A stretch of 64,000 nt of DNA from Hemicordylus capensis (GCF_027244095.1 NC_069657.1:7822001-7886000); one strand, 5' to 3'. Counted from the first letter of the stretch, positions 44,701-51,565 are shown. Notes: generated from the sequence alone by a model not told the origin. Numbers and translations: made by a program.

Positions 44701-47615
44701 TACACAAGCAAACATTTGGAGCACACACAGCTCCCAAACCTGGAGAGGACGGTGGTTCTGCTCAGTTTTTGACTGTGTGAATGGGCTTAATATCTATCTC
44801 GCCCTTTATTGGAAGAACCTTCTCAGGGTGGCTTACGAATGAAGATCTGCAAACAATGAAGCAACTGCAGTAATAAAACAACAATCAACAGCATGAGAAC
44901 AGCCCTGCTGGGTAAAGTACCAGCTGTGAAAACACTTTTCATCACAGATTAAAAGGCCTGGCAAACTGAAAAGGTCTTTTCCTGATGTTGAAAAGGGCAG
45001 CAAGACAGGCGCCAGAGAGAAGGTCCTCTCCTCGACTGTCACCCGCTCCTCTTTAGACGGCCCGGGGAGGGGCATGCACAAGAGGCCTTTCCAAGGTTGT
45101 CTGAGTATACGGAGAGGTTTGCGTTTGCCTCCTCCAAGGGTGCCTAATCTCGGGTCCCCAGATGACAATTCGCATCATTCCCAGCCACCATGGCTGAAGG
45201 AGGCCCTTGGAGGTTGTTCTCCACCAACATCTGGGGGTCAGTGTTCCCTCTAAGGCAGGCACACATGCGTGCGCTCACAAGTTTTTTGATGTCCACTCAG
45301 TTAATTTTAGATCGGTTGAATCAGGGAGGCCCCACTCTGAATGCAGGTGCGCGCACCCTGCCTTGATACTGCCACCCGGGAAAAAACTCATCTTGCACAC
45401 AGATGGAAAAAAATTAGAGGGACCATTGCTGGGGACCCAGGTTTGAAACCCCCTGGAGTAGGCAATCCTTTGTGGCACCAGAGGCCTTTGTAATCTCTGT
45501 ACAGCAACTGTTGCTAGTTTCCCCATTTCTTTTTCAGACATGGAGCATAACAATCCTGCTTACACCATCAGTGCTGCTTTGTGCTATGCAACTCAGCTTG
45601 TCAACATTTTGTCTCATATACTCGACGTCAACCTGCCCAAAAAGCTGTACAACAGGCAAGTGACTGGGGTCTCTGAGAAGCTAGGGTGGCTGTCGGGAGC
45701 GTTCTGCGCAGCTCTTTGAGGCAGATCGAAAGAGATCCATCACGGTTTAGCCAACTAGTGAGCTCTAGCATACAGTGCCCTGAAGGAAGAAAGCTGACTG
45801 GCCTGAAGCCCGTGCTTTTCCCGCCTCTGTGTGTGTGTGTGTGTTTGAAACATTTCAAGTATTTTGCCTTGCAGTGAGTTCTGTGGGGAAAATCTCAGCA
45901 GAAGGAAGTTCACGTGGGCGGTGAAAAAGCTAAATGCCAATATCCTCTACCTTTGCTTTTCTCAGGTATGACGGGTTGTTGTTGTTGTTTGTTTCTGTTT
46001 GTTCCTTCAAACAGACTTCATGCTTCCACCTGGCTGTGTTTACAAGTCTTGCCTGATAAATATTCTTCCTCTGGCTCTTGTAGCATGTAAACTTGGACCT
46101 TCTGCATCCTCTGCATACACTCAGGAACCTGATGTACCTGGTCAGTCCCGAGACAGAAAACTTGGGGAGGTAAGGAACGGGTGATACCCTGCCACCCACC
46201 CTTTGCTCCCTCCCATTATCCTCTTGCCTTCTTCCATCCTGAAGCACTCTTGTGCTTGGAGGGGGCCTTCCTCATCTCCATTCCCTTTCCTCCCCAAGCC
46301 CATTAACAAAGCTTTTCCTGAACTCTGAAATGCCTGCTGGAGACAGCATTGAAAGCTGAGCTTGGAGCTGCCATATCAGGAGCTGCCAAGGAGTCAGACC
46401 TTTGGCCCGTGTGGCGCAAGCAGCCTCTCGGCCTTGTCTGGCAGGGGTTCCCCAAGATGGGGGGTAGAATTCTTTTGTGGCCCTGAAGTCTGCTAACTGC
46501 TTAGCTGGAGATGCAGGGAACTGAACCTGGGCCCTCCTGTGTGCCAAATGTGTGCTCCACCGCTGAACGAGGTCCTCAGAAGATACAGCATAGTCAGGAG
46601 GATCCCCGACCCCAGACAACTGCTCGCCTGAGTTCCAGATTTCTATTCACAGTGGTGAGGGCTAGTCTTGAAAGAGATCCTTGGATTTCTGCAGGTGCTG
46701 CCAGTTAACATTCGTTTAACTCAAACTTACTGCATTCTATGCAGCACAGTTCGGTGGTGGCCTTGCGGCCTGTTTCCCCCCTTTCTCGTGAGCTCCTGTT
46801 GTGATCTTGGTCCCGTTTTTCAAAAACAAACCTCCTCTCCTTAATCACAGTTTGCTCTGCATCACTGCTTTCTGGTATTTTGATTTGAGTACGCTTCTCG
46901 GCCAAGATGCAGGACTCTTTTAACCAGCTTTGCTCCTTGGATTTATTTTTATTTATTTATTGTTAGTTTTATATACTGCTTTTATCAAAATTACCCCAAG
47001 GCGGTTTACAAAGAGTTAATACAATAAAATCCCATGAAATCACATTAATGTGATATTAAAATCAATTCAAACCATAAAAAAACACACACACACAAAAACC
47101 CAGCCATAAAAACAAAAACAGAGCAGCTGGAAAAGAGAGACCAGCAACAACCTTTAAGAGGTAAAAGCTCAAACAAGTACAAGTGTGTTGTGGTGTTGTT
47201 TTTAAAAAGCAGCTTTTGGGCAGCTTTGGGGTTTGGCTTTTGCCTCTCTCCTTGCAGCCTGGCAGGCCAGCTTTTCTGCCGACATTCATGCATTTGTGCT
47301 TACAGGTCTGGGCCATTTGAGATCAGTGCCGATCTGGAGGACTCCATGGAGTTTGTGGACCCCAGTGGTGCTGGTGAGACGGATGAGAGCGGAGACGAGC
47401 ACGTCAGCGACGAAGAGACGGACCTGGGGACGGACTGGGAGAACCTGCCAAGCCCACGCTTCTGTGACATCCCCTCCCAGCCGGTGGAGCTGCTCCACAG
47501 CCAGAGCACCCAGGCTTCGCAGCCCATTGCGGCCAGCAGCAGCGCTGGCGGCATGATCTCCTCTGCAGCCGCCTCCGTTACCTCCTGGTTCAAAGCATAC
47601 ACTGGACACCGCTAG
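20530..47615 (+). CDS. ATG14: ATG14 (Barkor), autophagy PI3K complex I subunit, complete 10-exon CDS
   Basis: ATG14 directs the Beclin 1-VPS34-VPS15 lipid kinase to ER sites where autophagosomes form, and promotes autophagosome-lysosome fusion. Exons: 20530-20762, 33423-33485, 33629-33671, 36644-36725, 39901-40138, 43546-43775, 45538-45655, 45875-45965, 46084-46169, 47306-47615. They sum to 1494 nt, 497 aa plus TAG, with every junction in phase; human ATG14 is 492 aa. The N-terminal Cys motif CPLC-x8-CAKC (residues 47-62), needed in the family for ER targeting and oligomerisation, is intact. Residues of about 75-200 form the coiled coils that contact Beclin 1 and VPS34. The C-terminal BATS region, which senses curved PI3P membranes, ends in [10 protein letters not shown]. 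All introns are GT-AG except intron 7, which is GC-AG. The first about 35 residues are a Gly/Pro/Ala-rich variable leader. Confidence 0.97.
20925..21030. mobile_element. Fold-back hAT MITE remnant
   Basis: It contains gactggggatgatgggtgtt and gtagttcagcaacagctga of the fold-back family, with a diverged left arm. Confidence 0.5.
21077..21226. mobile_element. Fold-back hAT MITE with perfect TSD
   Basis: The arms ccccaaatgatgatgttgga and acatcatcatttgggggccc pair. TCTCTAAA occurs at 21069-21076 and 21227-21234. Confidence 0.85.
21552..21768 (-). mobile_element. MIR/CORE-like tRNA SINE
   Basis: Minus strand: B-box ccagttcaaatccctattca, body with taacctacctcatagggttg, tail gctgcttagatataaatgcc. 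It is related to the copy at 34125. Confidence 0.65.
21880..22066. mobile_element. hAT MITE family F, copy 1
   Basis: AGTGTTCCCTCTAAGG at the left and ACTAGAGGGACCACTG at the right. TCTGGAAG/TCTGGAGG flanks it. Internal GTGCACACA and GTGTGTGCATG motifs. Confidence 0.8.
22549..23600. mobile_element. Old CR1-like LINE remnants and a SINE tail
   Basis: The block starts with agagttggaagggaccttgg, typical of CR1 3' regions. A MIR-like 3' tail lies at 22968-23062 (gtaagctgccctgagcccat). 23100-23600 has motifs such as ctgtccaccacgaccccagg and atctctctcctggtcagtca, known from amniote CR1-type LINE sequence. It is heavily decayed. Confidence 0.4.
24285..24527 (-). mobile_element. CR1 LINE 3' UTR fragment
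   Basis: It runs from agaacagccctgctggatca to gacctgtcctccgtgaattt. It is the same 3' end as 12524 and 36186. Confidence 0.75.
24528..25249. other. ATG14 intron 1 stretch, nothing recognised
   Basis: Mixed intron sequence without gene or clear repeat. Confidence 0.4.
25250..25445 (+). mobile_element. Possible MIR-like SINE, diverged
   Basis: A B-box-like ggggttcaagtcttgcattt preceded by gtgagctctggaaggc, ending in catgctatagaaatgctg. Weak match. Confidence 0.35.
25776..25914. mobile_element. Fold-back hAT MITE, first of a stacked pair
   Basis: The arms tgctgctgaactacaactcc and tctgtagttcagcaacatcc pair. Flanked by CTCCAGCC (25768) and CTCTAGCC (25915). Confidence 0.8.
25923..26058. mobile_element. 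Fold-back hAT MITE, second of a stacked pair
   Basis: A near-perfect hairpin: ttctcaacgctgggtcccca pairs with tggggacccagcgttgagaa. CTCTAGCC flanks both sides (25915-25922, 26059-26066). Confidence 0.88.
26244..26437. mobile_element. hAT MITE family F, copy 2
   Basis: CAGTGCTCCCTCTAAGG at the left and GAGAGAGAACACAG at the right. The internal sequence matches the copy at 21880. No clear TSD. Confidence 0.7.
26806..27107 (-). mobile_element. 5S-headed Sauria-type SINE
   Basis: The full pattern is present: tail ctatgttcct, body, and a 5S-like head ending at accagctctcc on the plus strand. Confidence 0.85.
27131..27438 (-). mobile_element. CR1 LINE 3' end (head-to-head with the next copy)
   Basis: It runs from agaacagccctcctggatca to agagaattccatag. 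The minus strand encodes [20 protein letters not shown]. Confidence 0.75.
27439..28245 (+). mobile_element. CR1 LINE 3' end with nested ACA-type SINE
   Basis: It encodes [13 protein letters not shown], then after the [22 protein letters not shown]-like sequence and the CR1 3' UTR, ending agcagggctcttcttatgtt. It is interrupted at 27483-27739. Confidence 0.75.
27483..27739 (+). mobile_element. ACA-type SINE with 13-bp TSD
   Basis: It has B-box GGTTCGAATCC at about 27537 and a BovB-like tail (tcgacggcacgctttacctt). TAAGGGGAGACAT flanks it at 27470-27482 and 27740-27752. Confidence 0.88.
28292..28610 (+). mobile_element. 5S-headed Sauria-type SINE
   Basis: Head gagagctggtcttgtgatag, 5S-like ctaagcagggtccaccctgg and gggggac, body and tail gcagcttcctaggttccta. 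Confidence 0.85.
28747..28915 (+). mobile_element. tRNA-headed Sauria-type SINE
   Basis: A-box TAGCTCAGCAG and B-box GGGCTCGGTCCC, then the shared body. The tail end is truncated. Confidence 0.8.
28998..29160 (+). mobile_element. tRNA-headed Sauria-type SINE, second tandem copy
   Basis: The B-box region aggtcccaggttcttttcct, body and tail (gactcggcataaggcagctt). The 5' end is eroded. Confidence 0.75.
29161..29820. other. ATG14 intron 1 stretch, nothing recognised
   Basis: Intron sequence without gene or clear repeat. Confidence 0.4.
29938..30320. repeat. GC-rich degenerate minisatellite, about three units
   Basis: Units start near 29938, 30058 and 30222, each with (t)tccggctggcgggccggc-like and cggcctgccacctcctgccc cores and ending caccaattccc. 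The period is about 120-165 bp. Confidence 0.75.
30465..30745 (+). mobile_element. L2/CR1-type LINE 3' tail
   Basis: The blocks ggtgattctcttttatttaa, gccattgctggtgtctgtct, tgccctttggggacagggga and gttgaaaagcagtatgtaaa match the family in sense orientation. Confidence 0.7.
30980..31058. mobile_element. Fold-back hAT MITE, left arm only
   Basis: ggagttctcaaacttggtcc and gatgttgttggacttcaact; the right arm is missing. Confidence 0.55.
31618..31688 (-). mobile_element. Sauria-type SINE tail fragment
   Basis: aggaacatagggagctgcct through cagtattgtctacacagact. Confidence 0.7.
31913..32017. mobile_element. Fold-back hAT MITE, diverged
   Basis: gtggctggggatgatgggaa and ttgtagtccaacactggag, with a weak left arm. 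Confidence 0.5.
32031..32341 (-). mobile_element. 5S-headed Sauria-type SINE
   Basis: Complete pattern from aggaacataggaagctgcc to ccacaagaccagcgcc. Confidence 0.85.
32342..33422. other. 3' end of ATG14 intron 1
   Basis: Mostly unclassified. A short old CR1 3' fragment lies at 33176-33258 (cttgctggatcaggccgagg). Confidence 0.4.
33423..33485 (+). CDS. ATG14: ATG14 exon 2
   Basis: The acceptor is cttccag and the donor CA|gtaagt. It encodes [20 protein letters not shown], the start of the first coiled coil. It follows a 12.7-kb intron full of repeats. Confidence 0.93.
33629..33671 (+). CDS. ATG14: ATG14 exon 3 (43-nt small exon)
   Basis: The acceptor is cttgcag and the donor CTG|gtgagt. It encodes [14 protein letters not shown], continuing the coiled coil; human has [13 protein letters not shown]. 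Intron 2 is only 143 bp. Confidence 0.93.
34125..34350 (+). mobile_element. MIR/CORE-like tRNA SINE
   Basis: A-box tgtggtgtagtggttatatt, B-box ccggagttcaaatccctgct, then gggtgactctgggccagtca, cacaaggtggttgtgaggat and a tail gaagagtgagatataaa. Well preserved. Confidence 0.75.
34351..35127. other. ATG14 intron 3 stretch, mostly unclassified
   Basis: 34430-34640 holds a repeat-like block (tgtaccaaatttggttcaaa, tcggtccaggcattgcaaag, then acacacacagagctgg) of a kind common in animal transposon ends, but I cannot name it. Confidence 0.35.
35128..35665 (+). mobile_element. CR1 LINE 3' UTR split by a SINE
   Basis: 35128-35285 (ggtctatcaatggctgctag ... gggcttcccaggggcat) continues at 35573-35665 (ttgtgggccactgtgagaaa ... 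gggctgttcttgc). Confidence 0.8.
35286..35572 (-). mobile_element. 5S-headed Sauria-type SINE nested in CR1
   Basis: Complete minus-strand copy from ggaacataggaagctgccat to gctaccaccagact. Confidence 0.85.
36098..36190. mobile_element. Fold-back hAT MITE, short
   Basis: cacatttgggtccccagatg and ttggactacaattcccatct pair with gatgggagttttagtccagt. Confidence 0.55.
36186..36510 (-). mobile_element. CR1 LINE 3' end
   Basis: The minus strand encodes [20 protein letters not shown], then [16 protein letters not shown] and the 3' UTR. Confidence 0.8.
36644..36725 (+). CDS. ATG14: ATG14 exon 4
   Basis: The acceptor is cttccag and the donor A|gtaagt. It encodes [20 protein letters not shown], then ENEEMAG, part of the coiled-coil region. 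Confidence 0.93.
36952..37087. mobile_element. Fold-back hAT MITE with TSD
   Basis: CAGGGATTCTCAGCACTGGG at the left; CAACGCTGAGAACCCCTG at the right. Flanked by GTCGAGAT and GTCTAGAT. It is the same subfamily as 25923-26058. Confidence 0.85.
37130..37216. mobile_element. Fold-back hAT MITE, right half
   Basis: ggctgggcatggtgggagtt, gtagtccaacatcatctgcg, then ggtggagaactcctg. Confidence 0.55.
37405..37945 (+). mobile_element. Chimeric 5S+tRNA-headed SINE, split by a LINE tail
   Basis: 5S-type head 37405-37502, LINE tail insert 37503-37726, then gatattccccttag joined to a tRNA head with intact A-box TAGCTCAGTGG (37756-37766), body and tail. Confidence 0.8.
37503..37726 (-). mobile_element. 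L2/CR1-type LINE 3' tail nested in SINE
   Basis: tatttataccgcttttc-like start paired with aaagtggtttacatac, then gggctcacaatctgaaaaat and gctctccccctgctcaataa. GATAT flanks both sides. Confidence 0.75.
37975..38280 (+). mobile_element. L2/CR1-type LINE 3' end, old
   Basis: It resembles 15595-16065: cagtggcccctctattgtgg, aaggccctcccttggaacgc, ending ggaatatgaatatg. Confidence 0.45.
38567..38812 (-). mobile_element. L2/CR1-type LINE 3' tail
   Basis: (CAA)n, atatttatataccgctttcc, aataagatggaatcctgtcc, ggagagggccagttactctc and tttttgcccagttagcaga. Confidence 0.75.
38813..39900. other. 3' part of ATG14 intron 4, nothing recognised
   Basis: No clear repeat or gene. A short overlapping ORF series on both strands looks like chance. 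The polypyrimidine tract before exon 5 is short (gtttgctgttccag). Confidence 0.4.
39901..40138 (+). CDS. ATG14: ATG14 exon 5
   Basis: The acceptor is gttccag and the donor AG|gtaggc. It encodes the rest of the coiled coil ([20 protein letters not shown], then [20 protein letters not shown]) and EVKTGM. An alternative donor at ACTG|gtatga would lose phase with exon 6, so AG|gtaggc is preferred. Confidence 0.94.
40184..40332. mobile_element. Fold-back hAT MITE
   Basis: ccagagattctcaaggtgtg at the left pairs with cgttttgaggacctctgg at the right; inner arms ggactacaacttccatcatt and gatgggagttgtagtccaac. Confidence 0.75.
40620..40830. mobile_element. Palindromic MITE, family K, copy 2
   Basis: It matches 10290-10440: cttgtacatgtgtttgtgtg, actgtacctaggttcatttt, aaaagtgaacctggatacag. 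Confidence 0.6.
40995..41116. mobile_element. Fold-back hAT MITE
   Basis: CAGGGGTTCTCAAACTTGGG at the left; GCCCAGTTTGAGAACCCCT at the right. Confidence 0.8.
41311..41468 (-). mobile_element. L2/CR1-type LINE 3' tail with (TAC/CAC)n
   Basis: A trinucleotide run, then gatatttatataccgctttt paired with caaagcaatttgcatagg, then aataagatggttcccagtcc. Confidence 0.7.
41520..41800 (+). mobile_element. Possible LTR-like fossil fragment
   Basis: About 280 bp with an AATAAA (41656) and a following T-rich segment in the manner of an LTR. No internal genes nearby. Family unknown; weak call. Confidence 0.2.
42537..42838 (-). mobile_element. L2/CR1-type LINE 3' tail
   Basis: An (ATTT/ATTC)n run, then gatttctatactgcccatcc, tggctcagggcggtttacac, aagtggctccctgtccccag, ctctccccctgctcaataaa. 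The cleanest copy of this tail. Confidence 0.8.
42839..43545. other. 3' part of ATG14 intron 5
   Basis: It has an (AAT)n microsatellite at 43036-43060. Otherwise unclassified up to the acceptor of exon 6. Confidence 0.4.
43546..43775 (+). CDS. ATG14: ATG14 exon 6
   Basis: The acceptor is cccccag and the donor G|gtaaaa. It encodes [20 protein letters not shown], then [17 protein letters not shown] and [11 protein letters not shown], the start of the strongly conserved C-terminal half. Confidence 0.95.
43945..44034. mobile_element. Fold-back hAT MITE, right half
   Basis: ttatgggagttgaagtccca and acccaagtttgagaacccctg. Confidence 0.6.
44441..44787. mobile_element. PIF/Harbinger-like MITE with TAA TSD
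   Basis: GGCCGTTCACATAATTGAAA at the left; TTTTGACTGTGTGAATGGGCT at the right edge region; TAA on both sides (44438-44440, 44788-44790). 347 bp, no transposase. Confidence 0.65.
45137..45456. mobile_element. Fold-back hAT MITE interrupted by family F
   Basis: Left part 45137-45238 (tctcgggtccccagatgaca), right end 45429-45456 (ctggggacccaggtttgaaa) and family F between. Confidence 0.75.
45239..45428. mobile_element. hAT MITE family F, copy 3 (nested)
   Basis: CAGTGTTCCCTCTAAGG at the left; ATTAGAGGGACCATTG at the right. CTGGGGGT/CTGGGGAC flanks. It lies in ATG14 intron 6, about 110 bp before exon 7. Confidence 0.85.
45538..45655 (+). CDS. ATG14: ATG14 exon 7 with GC donor
   Basis: The acceptor is ttttcag. 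It encodes [20 protein letters not shown], then [19 protein letters not shown]. Phase and homology demand that the exon end at AACAG|gcaagt, a GC 5' splice site with otherwise perfect complementarity to U1. Confidence 0.93.
45875..45965 (+). CDS. ATG14: ATG14 exon 8
   Basis: The acceptor is cttgcag and the donor CAG|gtatga. It encodes [20 protein letters not shown], then [11 protein letters not shown]. Confidence 0.95.
46084..46169 (+). CDS. ATG14: ATG14 exon 9
   Basis: The acceptor is cttgtag and the donor AG|gtaagg. It encodes [20 protein letters not shown], then SPETENLG. The introns on either side are 118 bp and 1136 bp. Confidence 0.94.
46355..46585 (-). mobile_element. Diverged Sauria-type SINE
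   Basis: gaactgaacctgggccctcc (reversed B-box) and accgctgaacgaggtcc (reversed A-box), with a tail-like gagctgccatatcaggagct. Old copy. Confidence 0.4.
46940..47060 (-). mobile_element. L2/CR1-type LINE 3' tail fragment
   Basis: (TTTA)n then ttatatactgcttttatcaa paired with ccaaggcggtttacaaag. Confidence 0.6.
47306..47615 (+). CDS. ATG14: ATG14 exon 10, BATS domain and stop
   Basis: The acceptor is cttacag. It encodes [20 protein letters not shown], an acidic stretch ([16 protein letters not shown]), then PSPRFCDIP and the terminal amphipathic helix [20 protein letters not shown] with HR and TAG. This is the membrane-sensing BATS region. Confidence 0.96.
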
Positions 47616-49602
47616 AGAAGGGAGGACCTTGTGGGGGCACCTTCTGCCCAGCATCCCCCCTCGCTGTAGTCAACCTTCTCACGTATTCAGTTAAGTAGTG
47701 CCTGGAACAAAAAGGGTCCGATTTCTCACTGCATACGCCCGAGATGCTTTTTATTTTACCTGAATGGCTGTGAGGGTCATGGATTTGTAAACTTCTCTAG
47801 ACATGCATTTCAGACCCCTGAAATGAAACTTGGCACATCTGGAGTCCCACCTGTCTTGCTGAGGAGGGAAGGAGTAGGAGAACCTTGTCTGTGCTTCTCT
47901 TTTTTAAAGTTTGTACTTCCTAAAGAAAGAAACCGACTTGGGGTATGTGACCTGGCAATCCTTTGAAGCATGAGGAGAGAGAGAACTGCTCAAGAACGCG
48001 ATAGGATAGTCCTGCACGTTCATAAGCTGATTCCTTTTGATCAAATCCCTAACAGGGTTTTTGGGTTTCTTAGCCTTTTTAATATGTGTGTATCTCTCTC
48101 CCTCTCCCTCTCCCTCAAAATACACAGGAAAATGTCACAACACAAATGCAAATTTCCAGAGACGTCTGGCAGGATGTGCATAACTGTGCGTTTTTAAAAT
48201 GTGGTTTCTAATCTGCGTTGCCATAATTTTAATACAGAAATTCATCATGGTTCTTCAAAATCAACAGATATTTTTAAACGAAAACAAAATTGATGTTAGG
48301 TTATGCCTTTTTTGTGCGCGCACACTGTATTCATCTTGTAGTAGGTTTTGTCTTCAAAGTTTTCCCTGTTAAGCTGTCCAGAGTTCCCAGCCTTTGGTTA
48401 CCAGACACCAAAGAAAGGCTGGCCCATAGTAACTTGCCAATACAGAGCAATCCTAATGTCACAGATCCTCTTGTGGGGAAGGGAGCTTTGGCCACACATC
48501 TTCTGTGCTCCGCGTGCTTACTGGGAAATCTGTGTTTCCAGGGGTGGGAGTGTGAGGAGCATTTTCCTTCTCAAAATCCCACAAGATCGTCGTGCTTATT
48601 TCACAGCACAGCCAGACCTTGCTCATTGGATTTTGGCCCACCTGGGACCTCATGCCCTTGTTTGGAGTAGGCTGGTTTAAAACTGGGGGTTACGCTGCCT
48701 TGGGTGATGTCCCCTCTTTGTTTAGGTCTCTTCAGAAAATTCAAACTTTGGTTTGTATTTCCAAGTCTGGTTCAGAAACTTCCCATGTTGCGAATTCCTC
48801 TGGTGGAGTGAGGACGTCTCCTCTCGTCCCCAAGACACCCAGTGGGTTCTCTCCGTTGGGAGACCCATTTGCGTAGAGGTCTGTTGTGTGCCATTCTTCC
48901 CCACAAAAAGAGGAGGGGAAGATTGTGAGAACTGGACTTACCTACTGTAGCATCTGATCCATATGCATGCAAGTGGAGGCAAGTGTGGAGGGATGCTTGC
49001 TCACTCTCTTGTGGGAATTGCCCCCTGCTGGGCATCTTACCCAGGCCTTAGCTTGGCATGTGTGGATCAGGGACATCTACAGAGAATGTCCAGTGGCAAT
49101 GGATGTTCTAATGCCAAGTGACACGATGTCCAATGAAACGAGGGGGACGTTGTGTAACTGTCTGCAGTGCTGCAGTTGCCTGCACTCTCTTTCTTTTTTG
49201 CACAGAGACTTGGGTGGGTGTTTCCCCCAGTGGTCTAGAGCATTAGTTGTATGTCTGTGGGTACCGGTTTGAAAGACCACCACCCTTGCTCCCCGCAATT
49301 CCCCAGCACGAGAGTCTTCTCTGCCTTGGAGCCACTTCAGACTTGCAGCAGAGATACAGTGCCATCCTGTGGAGAATCACTGGCGTGAACAGCACGCTCC
49401 GTCCAAAGAAGCATGCCAAGCAAAGAGCTTTCTCTGGGGGGATCTTATCATGGGGCACGCTCGTGTGCACTCTCTGGCAGTATGGCCTTTTGAGGACTGT
49501 ACCGCACGCCATTGCTAAGCATTTGGGAGGGAAGGGGAGATTGTGCCATTGAGTCAGTGTTTGGACTGGTTCTTAAATATTTATTGCCGAATCCTTTATG
49601 TC

Positions 49603-49741
49603 AGGAGTTCTCAAACTTGGGGTTCCCAGATGTTGTTGGACTACAACTCCCATCATCCCCATCCACAATAGACAAAGGCCATTGTGGCTGGGGATGATGG
49701 GAGTTGCAGTCCAACATCTGGGGACTTAATGAGAACCCCTG
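49603..49741. mobile_element. Fold-back hAT MITE inside the ATG14 3' UTR
   Basis: CAGGAGTTCTCAAACTTGGG at the left pairs with TTAATGAGAACCCCTG at the right; inner arms ttgttggactacaactccca and gatgggagttgcagtccaac. It would fold into a long hairpin in the mRNA. Confidence 0.85.
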
Positions 49742-50297
49742 TTTTATGGTTTTCTGCTGTGACCAATTGTTCCATTTTGGCCCTGGGTGGGTGGAAGGGG
49801 ATCCCAAGGAGCTTGACTCTACAAGTCTCTTGTTGCTAAAGCAAAGATCCTTAATGCATTTGGTGGGATTTCTCATCATGCAAAGAGTAATTTAGGAGAG
49901 CAGCACCTGTATGATCCAGTCAGCATCTTTGAAGATTCCTGTTGGGAACCAACCACAAGATAACTGGAGGAGAGTGGGATTAAGCATCTCAGGGGCTTTG
50001 TCCTGGAGTGTGTGTTTGCCTACCTGGGGTCATCCTACGAGTCACTCCTGTGTCTCAAAACATTACATGGAAACACGCTATTAGGCAAAAGGCACTTTAT
50101 TTGTTGCAGACGGGCAGGCTGTGTGATGTGGAGTTCACAGCTGGCTTTCCCCAGTGAAATCCTTGGGGCTCCCAAGGCCCTTCTGTATGTAAATATTTGT
50201 GTGTGTGTGTGTATCTTTGTTTCTCTCATCCTTGTCTTTTTAACCTTTGCACTATTTGTTAATGGTTTGGGTTTTTCTTTTTCATTTATTTTTGCAA

Positions 50298-50303
50298 AAT
50301 AAA
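50298..50303 (+). terminator. ATG14: Proximal ATG14 polyadenylation signal candidate
   Basis: A canonical AATAAA about 2.7 kb after the stop, in a T-rich neighbourhood. It could give a shorter 3' UTR isoform. Confidence 0.45.
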
Positions 50304-50970
50304 GCAAAAGCCAACACTGTTTTCATATACATGCAAGAAACCATTTCCCGGTTAAGCCCGGCAAACTGAGACGAATATATTTGAGTAATAAGCCATGAAG
50401 CCACCTGTGTCATGATTTCCTCATTTTGAAATGATGCCTCTTGCAGTAGTGTAACCTCCATTCAGAGTCCATACAGGGCACCCCAAGCGCTTGTAATAAG
50501 TTAGGGTGTCTGGTCCTTGAAGAAAAACTTTTTGTAATGATGGTTTTGGGAGGTTTTTTGGGTGCGTTTTTAAAGAAATTTTTTTACAGGTCTGTAGCTG
50601 TTTGTTAATACCAGGAGGAGTCCAAAACCTTCAGTGCAATTGAGAAGAGATGACCATTCTGCTTAAGAAAGGGAGAAGCTTCCCTGATAAGAGAGATGCT
50701 GGTTGCAACCAGCCAGCAGAGCGATTTGCAAGATTGCAGTTGTGATGCCACAAAGGCCGGACTGTGTGTTTAGGCCAAGATTCTCAAAGATGCCTCGTGG
50801 AGTCTGTGAAATGGTGTGGCTTGCTGTCTGAAAACACAGATTCCATTTGAGTATCTCCCATCTCCAATCTCTTTCCAGAGGTCTTGGCCTTGCTGTGCCA
50901 CTTGCAGACAAGTAGGGTTGTAATTAAACACAGATGTGTGAGTGTTTTCTAAAATTTATTGTATTGCTGC

Positions 50971-50976
50971 AATAAA
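50971..50976 (+). terminator. ATG14: Distal ATG14 polyadenylation signal
   Basis: AATAAA about 3.36 kb after the stop, followed within 60 bp by a GT/T-rich element (ttttgttcggtttggtgtg), the expected downstream element. Repeats become dense beyond it. It is the better candidate for the main 3' end. Confidence 0.55.
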
Positions 50977-51216
50977 TCTTTTAACAGGAGTTTTTCTAAC
51001 GTTGGCTGGTTTTATTTTTGTTCGGTTTGGTGTGTTAATATTTACAGAGACCCTGTACTGAATGCCTTATTGTTCTCTTCCACAGAATGACCTAGCACAA
51101 ATTCCCAGTTTTACCAAGATCTGTTTTGGGCTTAGTGCAACAGCTGCACTGGAACTGGGTGTTTTTCTGCCCCTGGATGGTATGATATCTCTTGCGTTCA
51201 CTTAGTGCATTTGAGC

Positions 51217-51345
51217 TAGGGATGTGAATGGAATGACACCTGCATTCTGATCCATGCTCGGAATGGAACGCAAATGCATCAGAACAAGTGGTCGAGGTTG
51301 TTCTGGCCTGTTTCAAGTCAGAACATTCTGAGCTGCACATCCCTA
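51217..51345. mobile_element. Short hAT-like MITE with perfect 8-bp TSD
   Basis: TAGGGATGTGAATGGAATGA at the left; TTCTGAGCTGCACATCCCTA at the right. ATTTGAGC at 51209-51216 and 51346-51353. Confidence 0.85.
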
Positions 51346-51463
51346 ATTTGAGCAAATAAAGTATTTCTCAGTTATCCTAACAGCAGGTCTGCACAACTTG
51401 AGTTGGACGGGCTAGGTGTCTTGACTCGAAGACAACTTAATCTCATGAGAGAGCCACTAAAGC

Positions 51464-51565
51464 AGGGGGCCCCCAAGCGTTGGGGCTCTAGATGTTATTG
51501 GGGCTCTAGATGTTATACATCATTCTCAGGCTAGTCCAACATCATCTCAGACTGGGTCTCTGGAA
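51464..51565. mobile_element. Fold-back hAT MITE, diverged, with a short internal duplication
   Basis: gcagggggcccccaagcgtt; gggctctagatgttattg repeats twice; then agtccaacatcatctcaga. Confidence 0.45.

Larger units (their letters stand above)
47616..50995 (+). other. ATG14: ATG14 3' UTR
   Basis: About 3.4 kb from the TAG to just past the distal AATAAA at 50971. It has no coding potential and few interspersed repeats compared with the introns, apart from one inverted-repeat hAT MITE at 49603-49741. The low repeat density fits an exonic region. The exact end is inferred from poly(A) signals only. Confidence 0.65.
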
